Assembly (NCBI RefSeq): GCF_000765145.1
Contig: NZ_JMGA01000017.1
Span: 26,543-90,542, forward strand
Length of the DNA: 64,000 nt
Direction of reading: 5' to 3'
Origin: Desulfosporosinus sp. HMP52
GTDB lineage: Bacteria > Bacillota > Desulfitobacteriia > Desulfitobacteriales > Desulfitobacteriaceae
Numbering within the stretch: the stretch's first letter is position 1; every line of letters begins with the position of its first letter. The position numbers and the translations under genes were made by a program. Shown here piece after piece: positions 36,283-45,469 of this stretch. The notes beneath the pieces are model-generated. The model ran no database searches, was not told where the DNA came from, and saw nothing but the letters and a program-made list of their open reading frames with translations.

Positions 36283-36934
36283 TTCCATCCTCCTCTCGTT
36301 TCTGTAGGGTGACAATTTGTTTTCTTCCTTTAGGTTTTCGTAAACGAAGTGCCCCTTTAAACAACGTCAACATCGGCTCGACGCAAGTCATCAGTGCCTG
36401 CGGGTTACGAGCCATCACCCAATCTGTTGTGGCCTCATCTAACGATCCAAAAATCAGTTGACGGGCCGTCCGCAAATTAATTCTTGGTATTTCTTTGCGC
36501 TCTATCCCTTGCTGAACCACCTCCTCGATAAGGCTAAAGTACTCTAACAAGGGACCACTCATAGCAGAGCGCACATGTTGGTTGGGCTTTCTAAGCTCCA
36601 ATCTAACTACGATAGCCAAAGATCTGTTTTGCTCCATATAAGAAAAATGTGTCTTGACAATAGTCCGCAAGCTTGCCTCTGTCGTCTTACAGTTAGAGAG
36701 TTCTCGTCGCATACAGGCAATAAAATCCCCTAGTCGTTCTTGAAGAAGCCTAACAAGTAGTTCTTCTTTATTCTTGAAATATAGATAGATCGTTCCGTCA
36801 GCAACTCCCGCGAGATGAGCAACTTTTGATACAGGGGTTTGATGATAACCGGATTCTGCAAAAGCTTCTGTAGCTGCATTTAAAATTCGCTCAAATTTAC
36901 TTACGTATTGTACTGCTTGCATTTTTTCATTCAT
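36269..36934 (-). CDS. TetR-family regulator, FadR-like, embedded in the set-2 operon
   Basis: 221 residues from the ATG at 36934 (frame open to 36991). The N-terminal helix-turn-helix is typical: KFERILNAATEAFAESGYHQTPVSKVAHLAGVADGTIYLYFKNKEELLVRLL. This resembles Bacillus FadR, which represses fatty-acid degradation genes and is released by acyl-CoA. The gene overlaps the end of HBD by 8 bp and the start of the FadN-like gene by 14 bp, so it is translated from the operon mRNA. It may feed back on this operon or on others; a candidate operator ATGAACGTTCAT occurs at 11693 and 20233. Set 1 has a DUF362 gene in this position. Confidence 0.9.
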   Translation of the reverse strand: MNEKMQAVQYVSKFERILNAATEAFAESGYHQTPVSKVAHLAGVADGTIYLYFKNKEELLVRLLQERLGDFIACMRRELSNCKTTEASLRTIVKTHFSYMEQNRSLAIVVRLELRKPNQHVRSAMSGPLLEYFSLIEEVVQQGIERKEIPRINLRTARQLIFGSLDEATTDWVMARNPQALMTCVEPMLTLFKGALRLRKPKGRKQIVTLQKREEDGNADS

Positions 36935-37793
36935 AGGAATAAAAACCCTTCTTTGATTTCCTGCCCCATTCTCCCTTGGCAAATTTTTCAACGATCAAAG
37001 GAGATGGCTTGTCCTTAGGATTGCCGGTTTCTTGATATCGTTCCATATCGATAATGTAGGTAAGATCATTACCTGTGAAATCCATTAATCGAAAAGGTCC
37101 AATAGGATGCCCCAGAGCATTGGTTAAGGCTAGATCGATTTCTTCCGGGAGTGCTACTCCCATATCGACAAGATACAACGCCTCTCGATAAATTGCTGAT
37201 AAGAATCGATTTACTACAAAGCCATAAATTTCCTTTCTGAGCCAAATTCCATTCTTCCCCATTTTGTTGCACAAATCCATGGTTACTTGCGCAGTTTCTG
37301 TGGAAGTATGCGGCCCCTGCACTACTTCCACTATTTTCATCATTAGAGCAGGATTAAAGAAATGCATATTGCATACTTTATCTGGCCGTTTCGTTGCATC
37401 AGCAATCTTGGAACTGACGATAAATGAACTGTTTGTTGTTAAAATTGCATGGGGGGGTGCAATTCTATCCAACTCATTAAAAAGCTTCCTCTTAACGCTA
37501 ATTTTCTCCACCGCAGATTCGATGATGAAATCAGCATCTTTTGCAGCTTCCTCAAGGTCTGTGGTAAAAGCAGTATTTTTCAAGGCTTGATCGACTTGCT
37601 CTTGAGTCAATTTTCCCTTTAAAATTTGTTGGGGAAAATAGGTACGCGCAAAGTCTTGAGCTTTATTCAGCATCTCTAAACTAATGTCAGTACAGCTGAC
37701 CTCGTAACCGGCCAAGGCAGCGCTATAAGCAATCTGATGCCCCATACTGCCTGCCCCAATGACACAAATTTTTTTAATGTCTTCAACTTTCAA
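36927..37793 (-). CDS. hbd: 3-hydroxybutyryl-CoA dehydrogenase, set 2
   Basis: 288 residues: GAGSMGHQIAYSAALAG, NSSFIVSS, MHFFNPALMMKIVEVV, NALGHPIGPFRLMDFTGNDL. Compared with the paralogues, the C-domain carries TGNDLTYIIDMERY where the others have TGIDLxYY, close to the substrate pocket. I place the start at a TTG at 37793, eight bases after GGAGGCG; it gives the same length as the three paralogues, and the earlier in-frame TTG at 37811 overlaps the ribosome site. Its 3' end overlaps the TetR gene. Confidence 0.92.
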   Translation of the reverse strand: MKVEDIKKICVIGAGSMGHQIAYSAALAGYEVSCTDISLEMLNKAQDFARTYFPQQILKGKLTQEQVDQALKNTAFTTDLEEAAKDADFIIESAVEKISVKRKLFNELDRIAPPHAILTTNSSFIVSSKIADATKRPDKVCNMHFFNPALMMKIVEVVQGPHTSTETAQVTMDLCNKMGKNGIWLRKEIYGFVVNRFLSAIYREALYLVDMGVALPEEIDLALTNALGHPIGPFRLMDFTGNDLTYIIDMERYQETGNPKDKPSPLIVEKFAKGEWGRKSKKGFYSYE

Positions 37794-37829
37794 AGTTAGA
37801 AACGCCTCCAACGCTCATATTAAGTAGTC

Positions 37830-39257
37830 CTACTCTTTGATCCCAGCAAGATATTTGGCTAGATTTTTCTTGGCCTTCATGTCATATTGGCCAGTAATTG
37901 CAATCCGTTCCATGATAGGTGAGCCGCCTCCATGCACACCAGCAACTTGAACCACACCTGCATGTGAGGAACACAACAAATCACTAATCATCCGGAAACA
38001 ACGTTGTTGAGCTTCTGCAGAAATTCCATCCTTACGCATGATATACTTATCCATTAATTGAGAGATTTCGGGATTCGAAAATTCCTTTTCCGAAGGAAGA
38101 GTAGCAGGTAATCCTCCGGCAATTTCAGCAAGAATTTCATGTTCGCGGTAGACATTAATTCCGGCATGATAGCGACCAACATTTGTATAAACGATATCTG
38201 GAATTTGGGTTCCTGAAGGGGCTTTAGTGGATTTAACAGATGCTGCTATTCCTGCGGCAAATACCAACTCAGCCATTGTTACTAAATCCGCCAACTCTTC
38301 CCTTACCTGGCTGGATTTTTCCACACCATTGTACTCTGCAACTAATGCCGTCGCTCCCATAAGCACATCCGTAGTAGCAGGCTTACATCCGGTATAACTA
38401 TGGCGATGATAGGTTGCAAATAAGGAAGCGAGTTGTCCGGCAAATTTATACTCTCCACACATAAAGACTCTTTCCCAAGGCACAAAGACATCATCAAACA
38501 CCGTCAAGGAATCTGCTGATCCATAATTATTAAACGGTGCCAGCAATTCTTCTCGAGGTCTGGGATTTGAAACTCGGACAACCTGGGAGACTCCCGGTGC
38601 ATCAGCTTGAATAGCAAATGCCACTGCCCAGTCAGCATCTTTTTCAGTCATCATCCGTGTTGGTACGACAATGATCTCATCAGCATAAGGAGCAATCGTG
38701 TTATGAGCCTTACAACCACGAACGATAATTCCTTCATCTGTTTTCTTCACAACTCGAAGGTAAAGGTCTGGATCTGATTGTTGATGGGGACGAAGGGAAC
38801 GATCACCTTTAACATCGGTTTGAGCACAGTTTGCTACCAAGTCTTCTTCTTGGTACTTTTTCAAATAAGCCAGAAACCGCTCATTATATTGAGTCCCCAT
38901 CTCCAGATCAATATTCTTGGTAACTACTGATAAAGCGTTAAGGGCGTCAATACCCATGCAGCGTTGGATACACCCTCCGACTCTCTGACAATAAAATCGG
39001 GTCATCTCCTGCTTTTTAAGTAAATCCTCTGAAGATTGATGAATGTGGCAGTAACGGTTAATTTTCTCCCCGGTGAGATGGGACTTTGCTGTAAGCAATT
39101 CCTCATTGGCAGGATCCATAGCCCAGTTAAAGGTTTCCGAAATTGTATTGACCCCATATCTTAGGCGCGGGTCATCTCTTGAGACAACTTCACCGTTCAA
39201 ATAAATGTTTGGGCGCATTGTCTTCAATTTAGCAACATATTCTTCCGCTGTTCTCAA
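37830..39257 (-). CDS. 4-hydroxybutyryl-CoA dehydratase family (AbfD), set 2
   Basis: 475 residues, slightly shorter than the other two copies. Cluster-ligand counterparts are Cys96 and Cys100 in GGCIQRCMG, and His284 and Cys291 in YHRHSYTGC, so the [4Fe-4S] site should form. The TTG start has AGGAGGAATTAAT in front. It lies between the crotonase (23 bp upstream) and HBD. Unlike set 1, no acyl-CoA dehydrogenase follows. This fits a route that starts from a hydroxylated acid, since dehydration makes the enoyl-CoA without an oxidation step. Confidence 0.88.
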   Translation of the reverse strand: MRTAEEYVAKLKTMRPNIYLNGEVVSRDDPRLRYGVNTISETFNWAMDPANEELLTAKSHLTGEKINRYCHIHQSSEDLLKKQEMTRFYCQRVGGCIQRCMGIDALNALSVVTKNIDLEMGTQYNERFLAYLKKYQEEDLVANCAQTDVKGDRSLRPHQQSDPDLYLRVVKKTDEGIIVRGCKAHNTIAPYADEIIVVPTRMMTEKDADWAVAFAIQADAPGVSQVVRVSNPRPREELLAPFNNYGSADSLTVFDDVFVPWERVFMCGEYKFAGQLASLFATYHRHSYTGCKPATTDVLMGATALVAEYNGVEKSSQVREELADLVTMAELVFAAGIAASVKSTKAPSGTQIPDIVYTNVGRYHAGINVYREHEILAEIAGGLPATLPSEKEFSNPEISQLMDKYIMRKDGISAEAQQRCFRMISDLLCSSHAGVVQVAGVHGGGSPIMERIAITGQYDMKAKKNLAKYLAGIKE

Positions 39258-39280
39258 ATTAATTCCTCCTTAGTTATGTT

Positions 39281-40060
39281 TTACTTTCCTTGAAATTGTG
39301 CCGGTCGTTTTTCTAAGAACGCTTTCATACCTTCTTTTTGATCTTCCGTTGCAAAGAGCAGGCTAAAACATTTATGCTCATATTCAAGCCCGGCTTCCAA
39401 ATCCATTCGTAGCCCCTCATTGACTGATGCCTTAGCTAAACGTAATGCTACTGCCCCACGGGAGGCAAACCGTTTTGCCAATTTTCTTGTTTCAGCAGCT
39501 AACTGATCCGCCGGAACCACTTTATTCACAAGACCTACCCTCAAGGCCTCGTCTGCTTTAATAAAATCCCCGCTGAAAATTAATTCTTTAGCTCGCCCGG
39601 CACCGATTAAGCGCGGCAACCGTTGAGTTCCACCTGCTCCCGGCAAGATACCCAGTTTTATTTCAGGCAAACCAAACTGAGCATTGTCCGCAGCAATGCG
39701 CACATCCGCTACTAACGTAAGTTCACATCCACCGCCAAGAGCATAACCGGAAATAGCAGCTATGACTGGTTTGGGAAGATTTTCAAGAAGTTGAAAAGCC
39801 CTGTGGGAGACCTTCTCCCTAGTTGCCACGTCGACAGCTGTAGAATTAGCCATTTGACTAATGTCCGCACCTGCTGCAAATACTTTATCTCCACCAGTGA
39901 TGATAACAACGCGAACAGAATTATCAGCACTTAAACTCAAGGCCGCTTCTCCTAACTCATTAAACACTTTGTCATTCAAAGCGTTTAAGACTGCCGGGCG
40001 GTTTAAAGTTATCGTTGCGATTCCTTCTTCGACTTCCACTATGATTGTTTCGTAAGCCAC
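39281..40060 (-). CDS. Enoyl-CoA hydratase (crotonase), set 2
   Basis: 259 residues: FAAGADISQMA, GYALGGGCELTLVAD, LPEIKLGILPGAGGTQRLPR, with both catalytic Glu present. First gene of the set-2 operon, 86 bp after a sigma-54 promoter, with AAGGAGG before the ATG. It is the intact reference against which the split crotonase at 47352-48130 can be compared. Confidence 0.94.
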   Translation of the reverse strand: MAYETIIVEVEEGIATITLNRPAVLNALNDKVFNELGEAALSLSADNSVRVVIITGGDKVFAAGADISQMANSTAVDVATREKVSHRAFQLLENLPKPVIAAISGYALGGGCELTLVADVRIAADNAQFGLPEIKLGILPGAGGTQRLPRLIGAGRAKELIFSGDFIKADEALRVGLVNKVVPADQLAAETRKLAKRFASRGAVALRLAKASVNEGLRMDLEAGLEYEHKCFSLLFATEDQKEGMKAFLEKRPAQFQGK

Positions 40061-40145
40061 TTGTTCTACCTCCTTGTTTGAGAGTCAGTTATTAACTGAA
40101 TACACTCCCTTTTTTAAATCTTCAGGATTATTCCATTATTTATAT

Positions 40146-40162
40146 TAGCAATAACTATGCCA
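40146..40162 (-). promoter_or_regulatory. Sigma-54 promoter of the set-2 operon
   Basis: On the minus strand TGGCATAGTTATTGCTA matches TGGCAT-N5-TTGCT. It lies just downstream of the activator's terminator. Confidence 0.88.
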
Positions 40163-40168
40163 TTGACG

Positions 40169-40213
40169 AAAAACCCCCCTTAAGGCCTAAAACAGGCCTT
40201 AAGGGGGGTTTTT
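40169..40213 (-). terminator. Terminator of the set-2 activator gene
   Basis: AAAAACCCCCCTTAAGGCCT pairs with AGGCCTTAAGGGGGGTTTTT across a short AAAAC loop; a perfect, U-ended hairpin usable from both strands. It ends only six bases before the set-2 promoter. Confidence 0.9.
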
Positions 40214-40258
40214 CCTGTATATAATTGAAACAACACAACTTTTTCTTAAGAGCATTGA

Positions 40259-40273
40259 GTATATAAAGTACAC
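40259..40273. promoter_or_regulatory. Candidate activator-binding site (GTATATAAAGTACAC)
   Basis: Identical 15-mer to 27198-27212, 97 bp upstream of the set-2 sigma-54 promoter and just past the activator's stop codon. Confidence 0.6.
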
Positions 40274-40279
40274 AATCTT

Positions 40280-41686
40280 TTAATCTTCATCAATCCCATA
40301 TCTTCGCAATTTATCATAAAATGCACGCCTGGAAATTCCTAAGGCCGTCATAGCTTTACTACGATTATTATTATAAGCGGCTAATGCAGAAACAATCAGT
40401 TCTTTTTCCACTCTGCTTACGACTTCCTTTACATCAAAGGGCTTTTCCCTACTATTTGCTCGCTCATCAGATGCCGGAATTAAGTGGGCGGGCAAGTGGT
40501 GAAGTTCAATCGACATTCCACTTGCGACAATGCTGGCATGTTCAAGGACATTCTGTAATTCCCGTATATTCCCAGGCCAATCATACTCTTGAAAAAACCT
40601 TATTACTTGAGGTGATAGGGTCAACTGGTGACCTAGTTCTCGGGAAAATTGATCAAGAAAAGTATTTGATAATGCTATGAGGTCATCTTTTCGTTCACGT
40701 AAAGGTGTTAGCTTAAGGGGAACAATATTCAGACGATAATATAAGTCCCGCCGAAAAGTACCCTTTTCGATCATACTCAGTAAATCTCGATTAGTTGCGG
40801 CGATCACTCGAATGTTGACTTTGATAGTTTTAGTACCCCCTACGCGTTCAAACTCTTTTTCTTGTAACACACGTAATAGTTTAGCTTGCATGGTTATACT
40901 CATATCGCCAATCTCATCAAGAAAAATAGTACCGCAATGAGCTAACTCAAATTTCCCTAGTTTTCCGCCTTTTTTCGCTCCCGTGAAAGCACCATCTTCA
41001 TAGCCAAATAGTTCACTCTCTATTAATTCCTCGGGTATGGCTGCACAGTTCACTTTAATTAGTGGTTTATCTTTCCGCCGACTACTATTATGCACCGCCC
41101 TAGCCAGTACTTCTTTGCCAACCCCACTTTCACCAAGGATTAGGACTGTACTGTCCGTACGTGCTACCTTTGCAGCTAACACTAAGGTTTCCTTTAGACG
41201 ACTGTTTTGTCCCACATATTCCTTAAAAGAAAGGGGCAAATGCTCCCATTGTTCTAGTTGCTCCTTTAAATAATCTGCTACCCCTTTCGTCCTTTGCAAC
41301 TCACTATTTAATTCAACGACTTCGGTAATATTTTTAAAAATTGATACCGCTCCAATTACTTCCTTGTCATTGAATAGAGGAAAAGAATTCCCAATGACAT
41401 GGATGTTCAAAGACTTAACATAATCCTGCCCCGTACTAGGTTGTCCAGTGTGTAAAACTTTGATTATTTTCGCCGAAGTCGTTTCAATCGTGTCCAGCCT
41501 TCTACCTAGCACCTTAGCAACAGGGACTCCTAAAATCCTGGCATAGGCCTCGTTCGCATAGACAATGGTTGTTTCAGAATCTATTACCAGCACTACATCA
41601 TGAATATTATTCAGGATTTCAAATAAGAGTTCCCGATCCCAGTGCGGAATTATGCTGCTTGTTATGGCATGGGCCCTTACACTCAT
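40280..41686 (-). CDS. Sigma-54-dependent transcriptional activator, PAS-AAA+-Fis, set 2
   Basis: 468 residues with the same domain order as the set-1 activator: PAS sensor ([23 protein letters not shown]), helical linker, AAA+ with Walker [15 protein letters not shown], and FLDEIGDM, then a Fis helix-turn-helix ([23 protein letters not shown]). I start at the ATG at 41686, six bases after GGGGG; it aligns with MSVGAHAV of the paralogues, whereas the ATG at 41692 touches the ribosome site. The recognition helix region is almost the same as in the other two, so they should share DNA sites; the PAS domains differ more and may sense different ligands. Confidence 0.95.
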   Translation of the reverse strand: MSVRAHAITSSIIPHWDRELLFEILNNIHDVVLVIDSETTIVYANEAYARILGVPVAKVLGRRLDTIETTSAKIIKVLHTGQPSTGQDYVKSLNIHVIGNSFPLFNDKEVIGAVSIFKNITEVVELNSELQRTKGVADYLKEQLEQWEHLPLSFKEYVGQNSRLKETLVLAAKVARTDSTVLILGESGVGKEVLARAVHNSSRRKDKPLIKVNCAAIPEELIESELFGYEDGAFTGAKKGGKLGKFELAHCGTIFLDEIGDMSITMQAKLLRVLQEKEFERVGGTKTIKVNIRVIAATNRDLLSMIEKGTFRRDLYYRLNIVPLKLTPLRERKDDLIALSNTFLDQFSRELGHQLTLSPQVIRFFQEYDWPGNIRELQNVLEHASIVASGMSIELHHLPAHLIPASDERANSREKPFDVKEVVSRVEKELIVSALAAYNNNRSKAMTALGISRRAFYDKLRRYGIDED

Positions 41687-41721
41687 TTCCATCCCCCATT
41701 TACATTGTATCCTAAGTAAAC

Positions 41722-41727
41722 ATTATA
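41722..41727 (-). promoter_or_regulatory. Sigma-A-like -10 box of the set-2 activator
   Basis: A perfect TATAAT on the minus strand about 35 bp before the start codon; no clear -35. In 41728-41912 I see nothing further. Confidence 0.4.
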
Positions 41728-41911
41728 TAAGACTTTCTTAGGATAGAAAAGCTCATTTTTTGATGTTTGTAAATTTTCAATCATCTTTTGCAATTATATT
41801 TATTTAACCAAAGCCCTTTTAAGCATGAATTTACTTTTTAATCTAGTATGCACAAATAATCTTAGGGGATTTTAATTTGTACTATCAAATATCCACAGTG
41901 TAATCCTGCAT

Positions 41912-41948
41912 CAAAAAAAGAGTGTGCTTTCTTTGATAAGCACACTCC
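41912..41948 (-). terminator. Terminator of the set-3 operon
   Basis: On the minus strand GAGTGTGCTT pairs with AAGCACACTC and is followed by seven T. It lies about 130 bp after the thiolase stop at 42079. Confidence 0.85.
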
Positions 41949-42078
41949 CTAAGCTTTACACTTAACACAAATTATTCTGTGGTCTAATAAGCTAAGGTGC
42001 AAGTAAAAACTCAGTTGAATAATAGATACCCACTTATAAGTATCTGCTGAAGATGTCTGATTCAGATTTAGTTAAGGT

Positions 42079-43272
42079 TTAAACTGAAAGGTTTTCAACG
42101 ATTGTAGAGATACCCTGACCTCCTCCTATACACATAGTTGCTAGGCCATATCTCTTGCCTGTACGCCTTAATTGATTGAGTAATTTTATCATAATAATTC
42201 CACCCGTTGCGCCTAAAGGATGCCCAAGAGCAATGGCTCCTCCATTAACATTTGTTTTGTTGGGATCCAGCCCAAGCTCTTTGATCACTGCCAATGACTG
42301 AGCGGCAAAAGCTTCATTTAATTCTATTAGGTCGATCTGATTCAAGGACAACCCGGCCATCTTAAGAGCCGCTTGAGTTGCTGGCACTGGCCCGATACCC
42401 ATAATTTGGGGAGGAACTCCCTTGGCCCCTATCCCAACAACTCTGGCCAAGGGTTTTAATCCAAATTCTATGGCCTTGTCTGGGGTGGTCACCATCAATA
42501 CCGCTGCCCCATCATTTCGACCACTTGAATTCCCTGCGGTTACTGATCCATTCTCTTTAAACACTGGCTTTAATTTACTCAACTGAGTCATGCTGGTTTC
42601 CCTTGGATGTTCATCCTTATCAAAGATCACGGTATTCCTTTTATCTTTGATTTCATAGGGAACTATCTCTTCTTTAAACAATCCCTTCTCAATAGCGTTT
42701 AAGGCTCGTTCTTGACTTGAGAGGGCAAATTCATCCTGCTCCTGGCGGCTGATCTCATATTTCTCAGCTAAATTCTCGGCTGTTAATCCCATTGTCAAAT
42801 ATCCGTAAAGTTCCTGTGGCTGACAGCGCGGCTGACTCTCTGTATTAGAATCGATAATTTCCGCATTTCCCATACGATATCCGTACCGAGCGTTCCTTAG
42901 ATAGTAAGGAGCTGTACTCATGCTTTCCGCTCCACCAGCCATAACCGTTTCAGAGGTGCCTGCCCAGATAGACTGCACAGCATTATTTAAAGCTGTCAGA
43001 GCTGAGCCACACTGACGGTGTACGGTGTAAGCAGGAATTTCTTCCGGCATCTCTGCCCTTAAAAGTGCTAAACGAGCAAGATTGGGATTGTCCCCACTTT
43101 GTTTGGTATGTCCAAAAATAACCTCATCGACCGCTGGATCTGGAATTCCGCTGCGCTTGAGTACTTCCCTGATCACATGGGCTGCAAGAAAGTCAACATC
43201 TACATTCTTAAGAGTACCACCTACTCTTCCGATCGCTGTACGCACCCCCGCTACTATGACTGCCTCCTGCAT
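42079..43272 (-). CDS. Acetyl-CoA acetyltransferase (thiolase), set 3
   Basis: 397 residues. Nucleophile Cys in [40 protein letters not shown], and terminal [10 protein letters not shown]. The CGS type is that of short-chain acetoacetyl-CoA thiolases (AtoB/ThlA). Last gene of the set-3 operon, 16 bp after the short-chain acyl-CoA dehydrogenase. Together with that enzyme it makes a complete butyryl-CoA to acetyl-CoA unit. Confidence 0.94.
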   Translation of the reverse strand: MQEAVIVAGVRTAIGRVGGTLKNVDVDFLAAHVIREVLKRSGIPDPAVDEVIFGHTKQSGDNPNLARLALLRAEMPEEIPAYTVHRQCGSALTALNNAVQSIWAGTSETVMAGGAESMSTAPYYLRNARYGYRMGNAEIIDSNTESQPRCQPQELYGYLTMGLTAENLAEKYEISRQEQDEFALSSQERALNAIEKGLFKEEIVPYEIKDKRNTVIFDKDEHPRETSMTQLSKLKPVFKENGSVTAGNSSGRNDGAAVLMVTTPDKAIEFGLKPLARVVGIGAKGVPPQIMGIGPVPATQAALKMAGLSLNQIDLIELNEAFAAQSLAVIKELGLDPNKTNVNGGAIALGHPLGATGGIIMIKLLNQLRRTGKRYGLATMCIGGGQGISTIVENLSV

Positions 43273-43288
43273 CTCGTAACCTCCTCAA

Positions 43289-44437
43289 CTATAACGCATA
43301 TTCCTTTTTCAGCTGGGCTGCAATAATATTGCGTTGAATTTCCGAGGTACCTTCATAAATGCGGGCAATCCTTGCATCACGATAGAATCTTTCCACTTGA
43401 CATTCCCGCATATACCCCATACCACCATGAACTTGTACAGCTAAATCAGCTACCCGACCGAAGACTTCCGAACCAAAGGCTTTTACAATAGCAGCCTCTT
43501 TTATGATCTTTTCACCTTGATCTATTCTTCGTGCAACGTCATAAGTCAAACTTCTCAGGGCCTCTATTTCTATAGCCATGTTAGCCAAATAATGCTGGAT
43601 AATTTGGTTCTCGAAAATTGGCTTACCGAATTGCACACGTTGTAATGCGTATTGCATACTCAATTCCAATAACTTTTCGCAGGAACCCAAGTTCCTGGCT
43701 GCCAGTCCTGCTCGCCCGTTTGCTAGAATCTTCAAGGCATTAACATAACCTTGCCCCAATTCACCTAATACATTTTCAACCGGCACTTCACAATCCTCAA
43801 AAATTAGCTCTGCCGTTTGAGAACCATGCAAGCCCATTTTTTTCTCGAATTTCCCCACATTAAAACCTTTAAAGTTCCGCTCTACGATAAAAGATGTAAT
43901 CCCTTTACTCCCTTTGCTCTTGTCAGTTACTGCCATTACCGTAAAAACACCCGCAACGTCACTGTTGGTGATGAACTGCTTAGTACCGTTGAGAATATAA
44001 CGATCACCTTTAAGCACTGCCGTCGTCTTTAAACTGCCAGGGTCTGAGCCGGCAGATGCTTCCGTTAGTGCAAATGCACCGATCAGTTCACCGCTTGCCA
44101 TTTTAGGCAAATAACGCTCTTTTTGTTCTTCATTGCCACACTCCACAATACCGACACTGCCAATCCCATTATGACAGCCTATAATGGAACAGAAGCAATT
44201 AGGGCCTTTACCTAACTCTTCGTAAACCATGACTTTTCCGACCATTCCAGCCCCTAAGCCACCATACTTTTCAGGCGTGCTCAAGCCGAACAAACCAATC
44301 TCAGCTGCTTTATCTAACAAACTGCGTGGAACATGATCCTCTTCCTCCATCTGCTCACCTAAAGGCTCTACCTCCTTCTTGATAAAATTCCGAACTGTTT
44401 GCTTAATAATATTCAGCTCTTCGTCAGTGATATTCAT
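43289..44437 (-). CDS. Short-chain (butyryl-CoA-type) acyl-CoA dehydrogenase
   Basis: 382-residue canonical acyl-CoA dehydrogenase, the only short one in the window. FALTEASAGSDPGSL and GTKQFITNSDVAGVF mark the FAD/substrate site. The catalytic Glu is in RIYEGTSEIQRNI, the position used by butyryl-CoA and short-chain enzymes. Clostridial relatives work with an electron-transfer flavoprotein, sometimes bifurcating, but no etf gene is here. It lies 101 bp after HBD and before the thiolase. Confidence 0.93.
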   Translation of the reverse strand: MNITDEELNIIKQTVRNFIKKEVEPLGEQMEEEDHVPRSLLDKAAEIGLFGLSTPEKYGGLGAGMVGKVMVYEELGKGPNCFCSIIGCHNGIGSVGIVECGNEEQKERYLPKMASGELIGAFALTEASAGSDPGSLKTTAVLKGDRYILNGTKQFITNSDVAGVFTVMAVTDKSKGSKGITSFIVERNFKGFNVGKFEKKMGLHGSQTAELIFEDCEVPVENVLGELGQGYVNALKILANGRAGLAARNLGSCEKLLELSMQYALQRVQFGKPIFENQIIQHYLANMAIEIEALRSLTYDVARRIDQGEKIIKEAAIVKAFGSEVFGRVADLAVQVHGGMGYMRECQVERFYRDARIARIYEGTSEIQRNIIAAQLKKEYAL

Positions 44438-44538
44438 AGCATTCCTCCTCCCACAAGGTCAAACCATTAGCACTCTCTAAGAAGCCTTTGTTGCCTGTAA
44501 TGCAAATGTAATGCCAATTATTTATAACTTTTTAAAAA

Positions 44539-45405
44539 TCAATCATAGGTGTAGTAGCCTTTTTTAGTTTTCTTGCCCCACTCACCCTTACTAAATTTCT
44601 CTACAACCAACGGTGAGGGTTTATCCTTCGGGTTACCACTTGCTTGATAACGTTCCATGGCAGAATAGTAGGAAAGATCGATACCTGTTAAATCCATTAA
44701 ACGGAATGGTCCCATAGGATGTCCTAAAGCATTAGTTACTGCTATATCAATCTCTTGGGGAGTGGCAATTCCCATGTCTACAAGATACAAGGCCTCTTGA
44801 GCAAGTGCTGATAAAATCCTATTAACCAAGAAACCATAAATCTCTTTTTTGAGAAGAACGGCAATCTTACCCAGCTTGGCACATAAATCCATCGTTAATT
44901 GGGCGGTTTCCAGAGAAGTATGAGGACCCTGAACAACCTCAACTAATTTCATAACCAAGGCTGGATTAAAGAAGTGCATGTTACAAATCTTATCTGGCCG
45001 CTTTGTAGCGTCTGCAACTTGCGAACTTACGATGTAGGAACTATTTGTTGCTAAAATAGCATGGGAAGGAGCAATCCTGTCTAAATCTGCAAACAGCTTT
45101 CGCTTGATCGCAATCTTCTCTACAGCAGCCTCAATAACATAGTCAGCCACTCCCGCAGCTTCCTCTAAGCTAGGCGTGAAACGAAGATTGGCTAAGGCTT
45201 TATCCACTTGATCTTGTGTCAATTTTCCCTTAGAAACACGTTCGGGCAAATAGGACTTTGCAAAAGCTTCTGCTTTATTCAACATATCCTGGCTTATATC
45301 AGTACATGTCACTTGATATCCCGCCAATGCACAACATACAGCAATTTGGTGACCCATATTGCCAGCACCTACTACGCAAATCGTCTTGATATCTTCAAAG
45401 TTCAT
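44539..45405 (-). CDS. hbd: 3-hydroxybutyryl-CoA dehydrogenase, set 3
   Basis: 288 residues: GAGNMGHQIAVCCALAG, NSSYIVSSQVAD, MHFFNPALVMKLVEVV, NALGHPMGPFRLMDLTGIDLSYYSAMERY. The ATG follows GGAGGGAAGAAA. It sits between the two acyl-CoA dehydrogenases of set 3. Sequence is closest to the set-4 copy around CCALAGYxVxCTDISQ. Confidence 0.93.
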   Translation of the reverse strand: MNFEDIKTICVVGAGNMGHQIAVCCALAGYQVTCTDISQDMLNKAEAFAKSYLPERVSKGKLTQDQVDKALANLRFTPSLEEAAGVADYVIEAAVEKIAIKRKLFADLDRIAPSHAILATNSSYIVSSQVADATKRPDKICNMHFFNPALVMKLVEVVQGPHTSLETAQLTMDLCAKLGKIAVLLKKEIYGFLVNRILSALAQEALYLVDMGIATPQEIDIAVTNALGHPMGPFRLMDLTGIDLSYYSAMERYQASGNPKDKPSPLVVEKFSKGEWGKKTKKGYYTYD

Positions 45406-45469
45406 TTTCTTCCCTCCAAATTCTATTCGCTCTTAGGGGTAATAACCTATTTGACTCTAGTTCCTAGAT

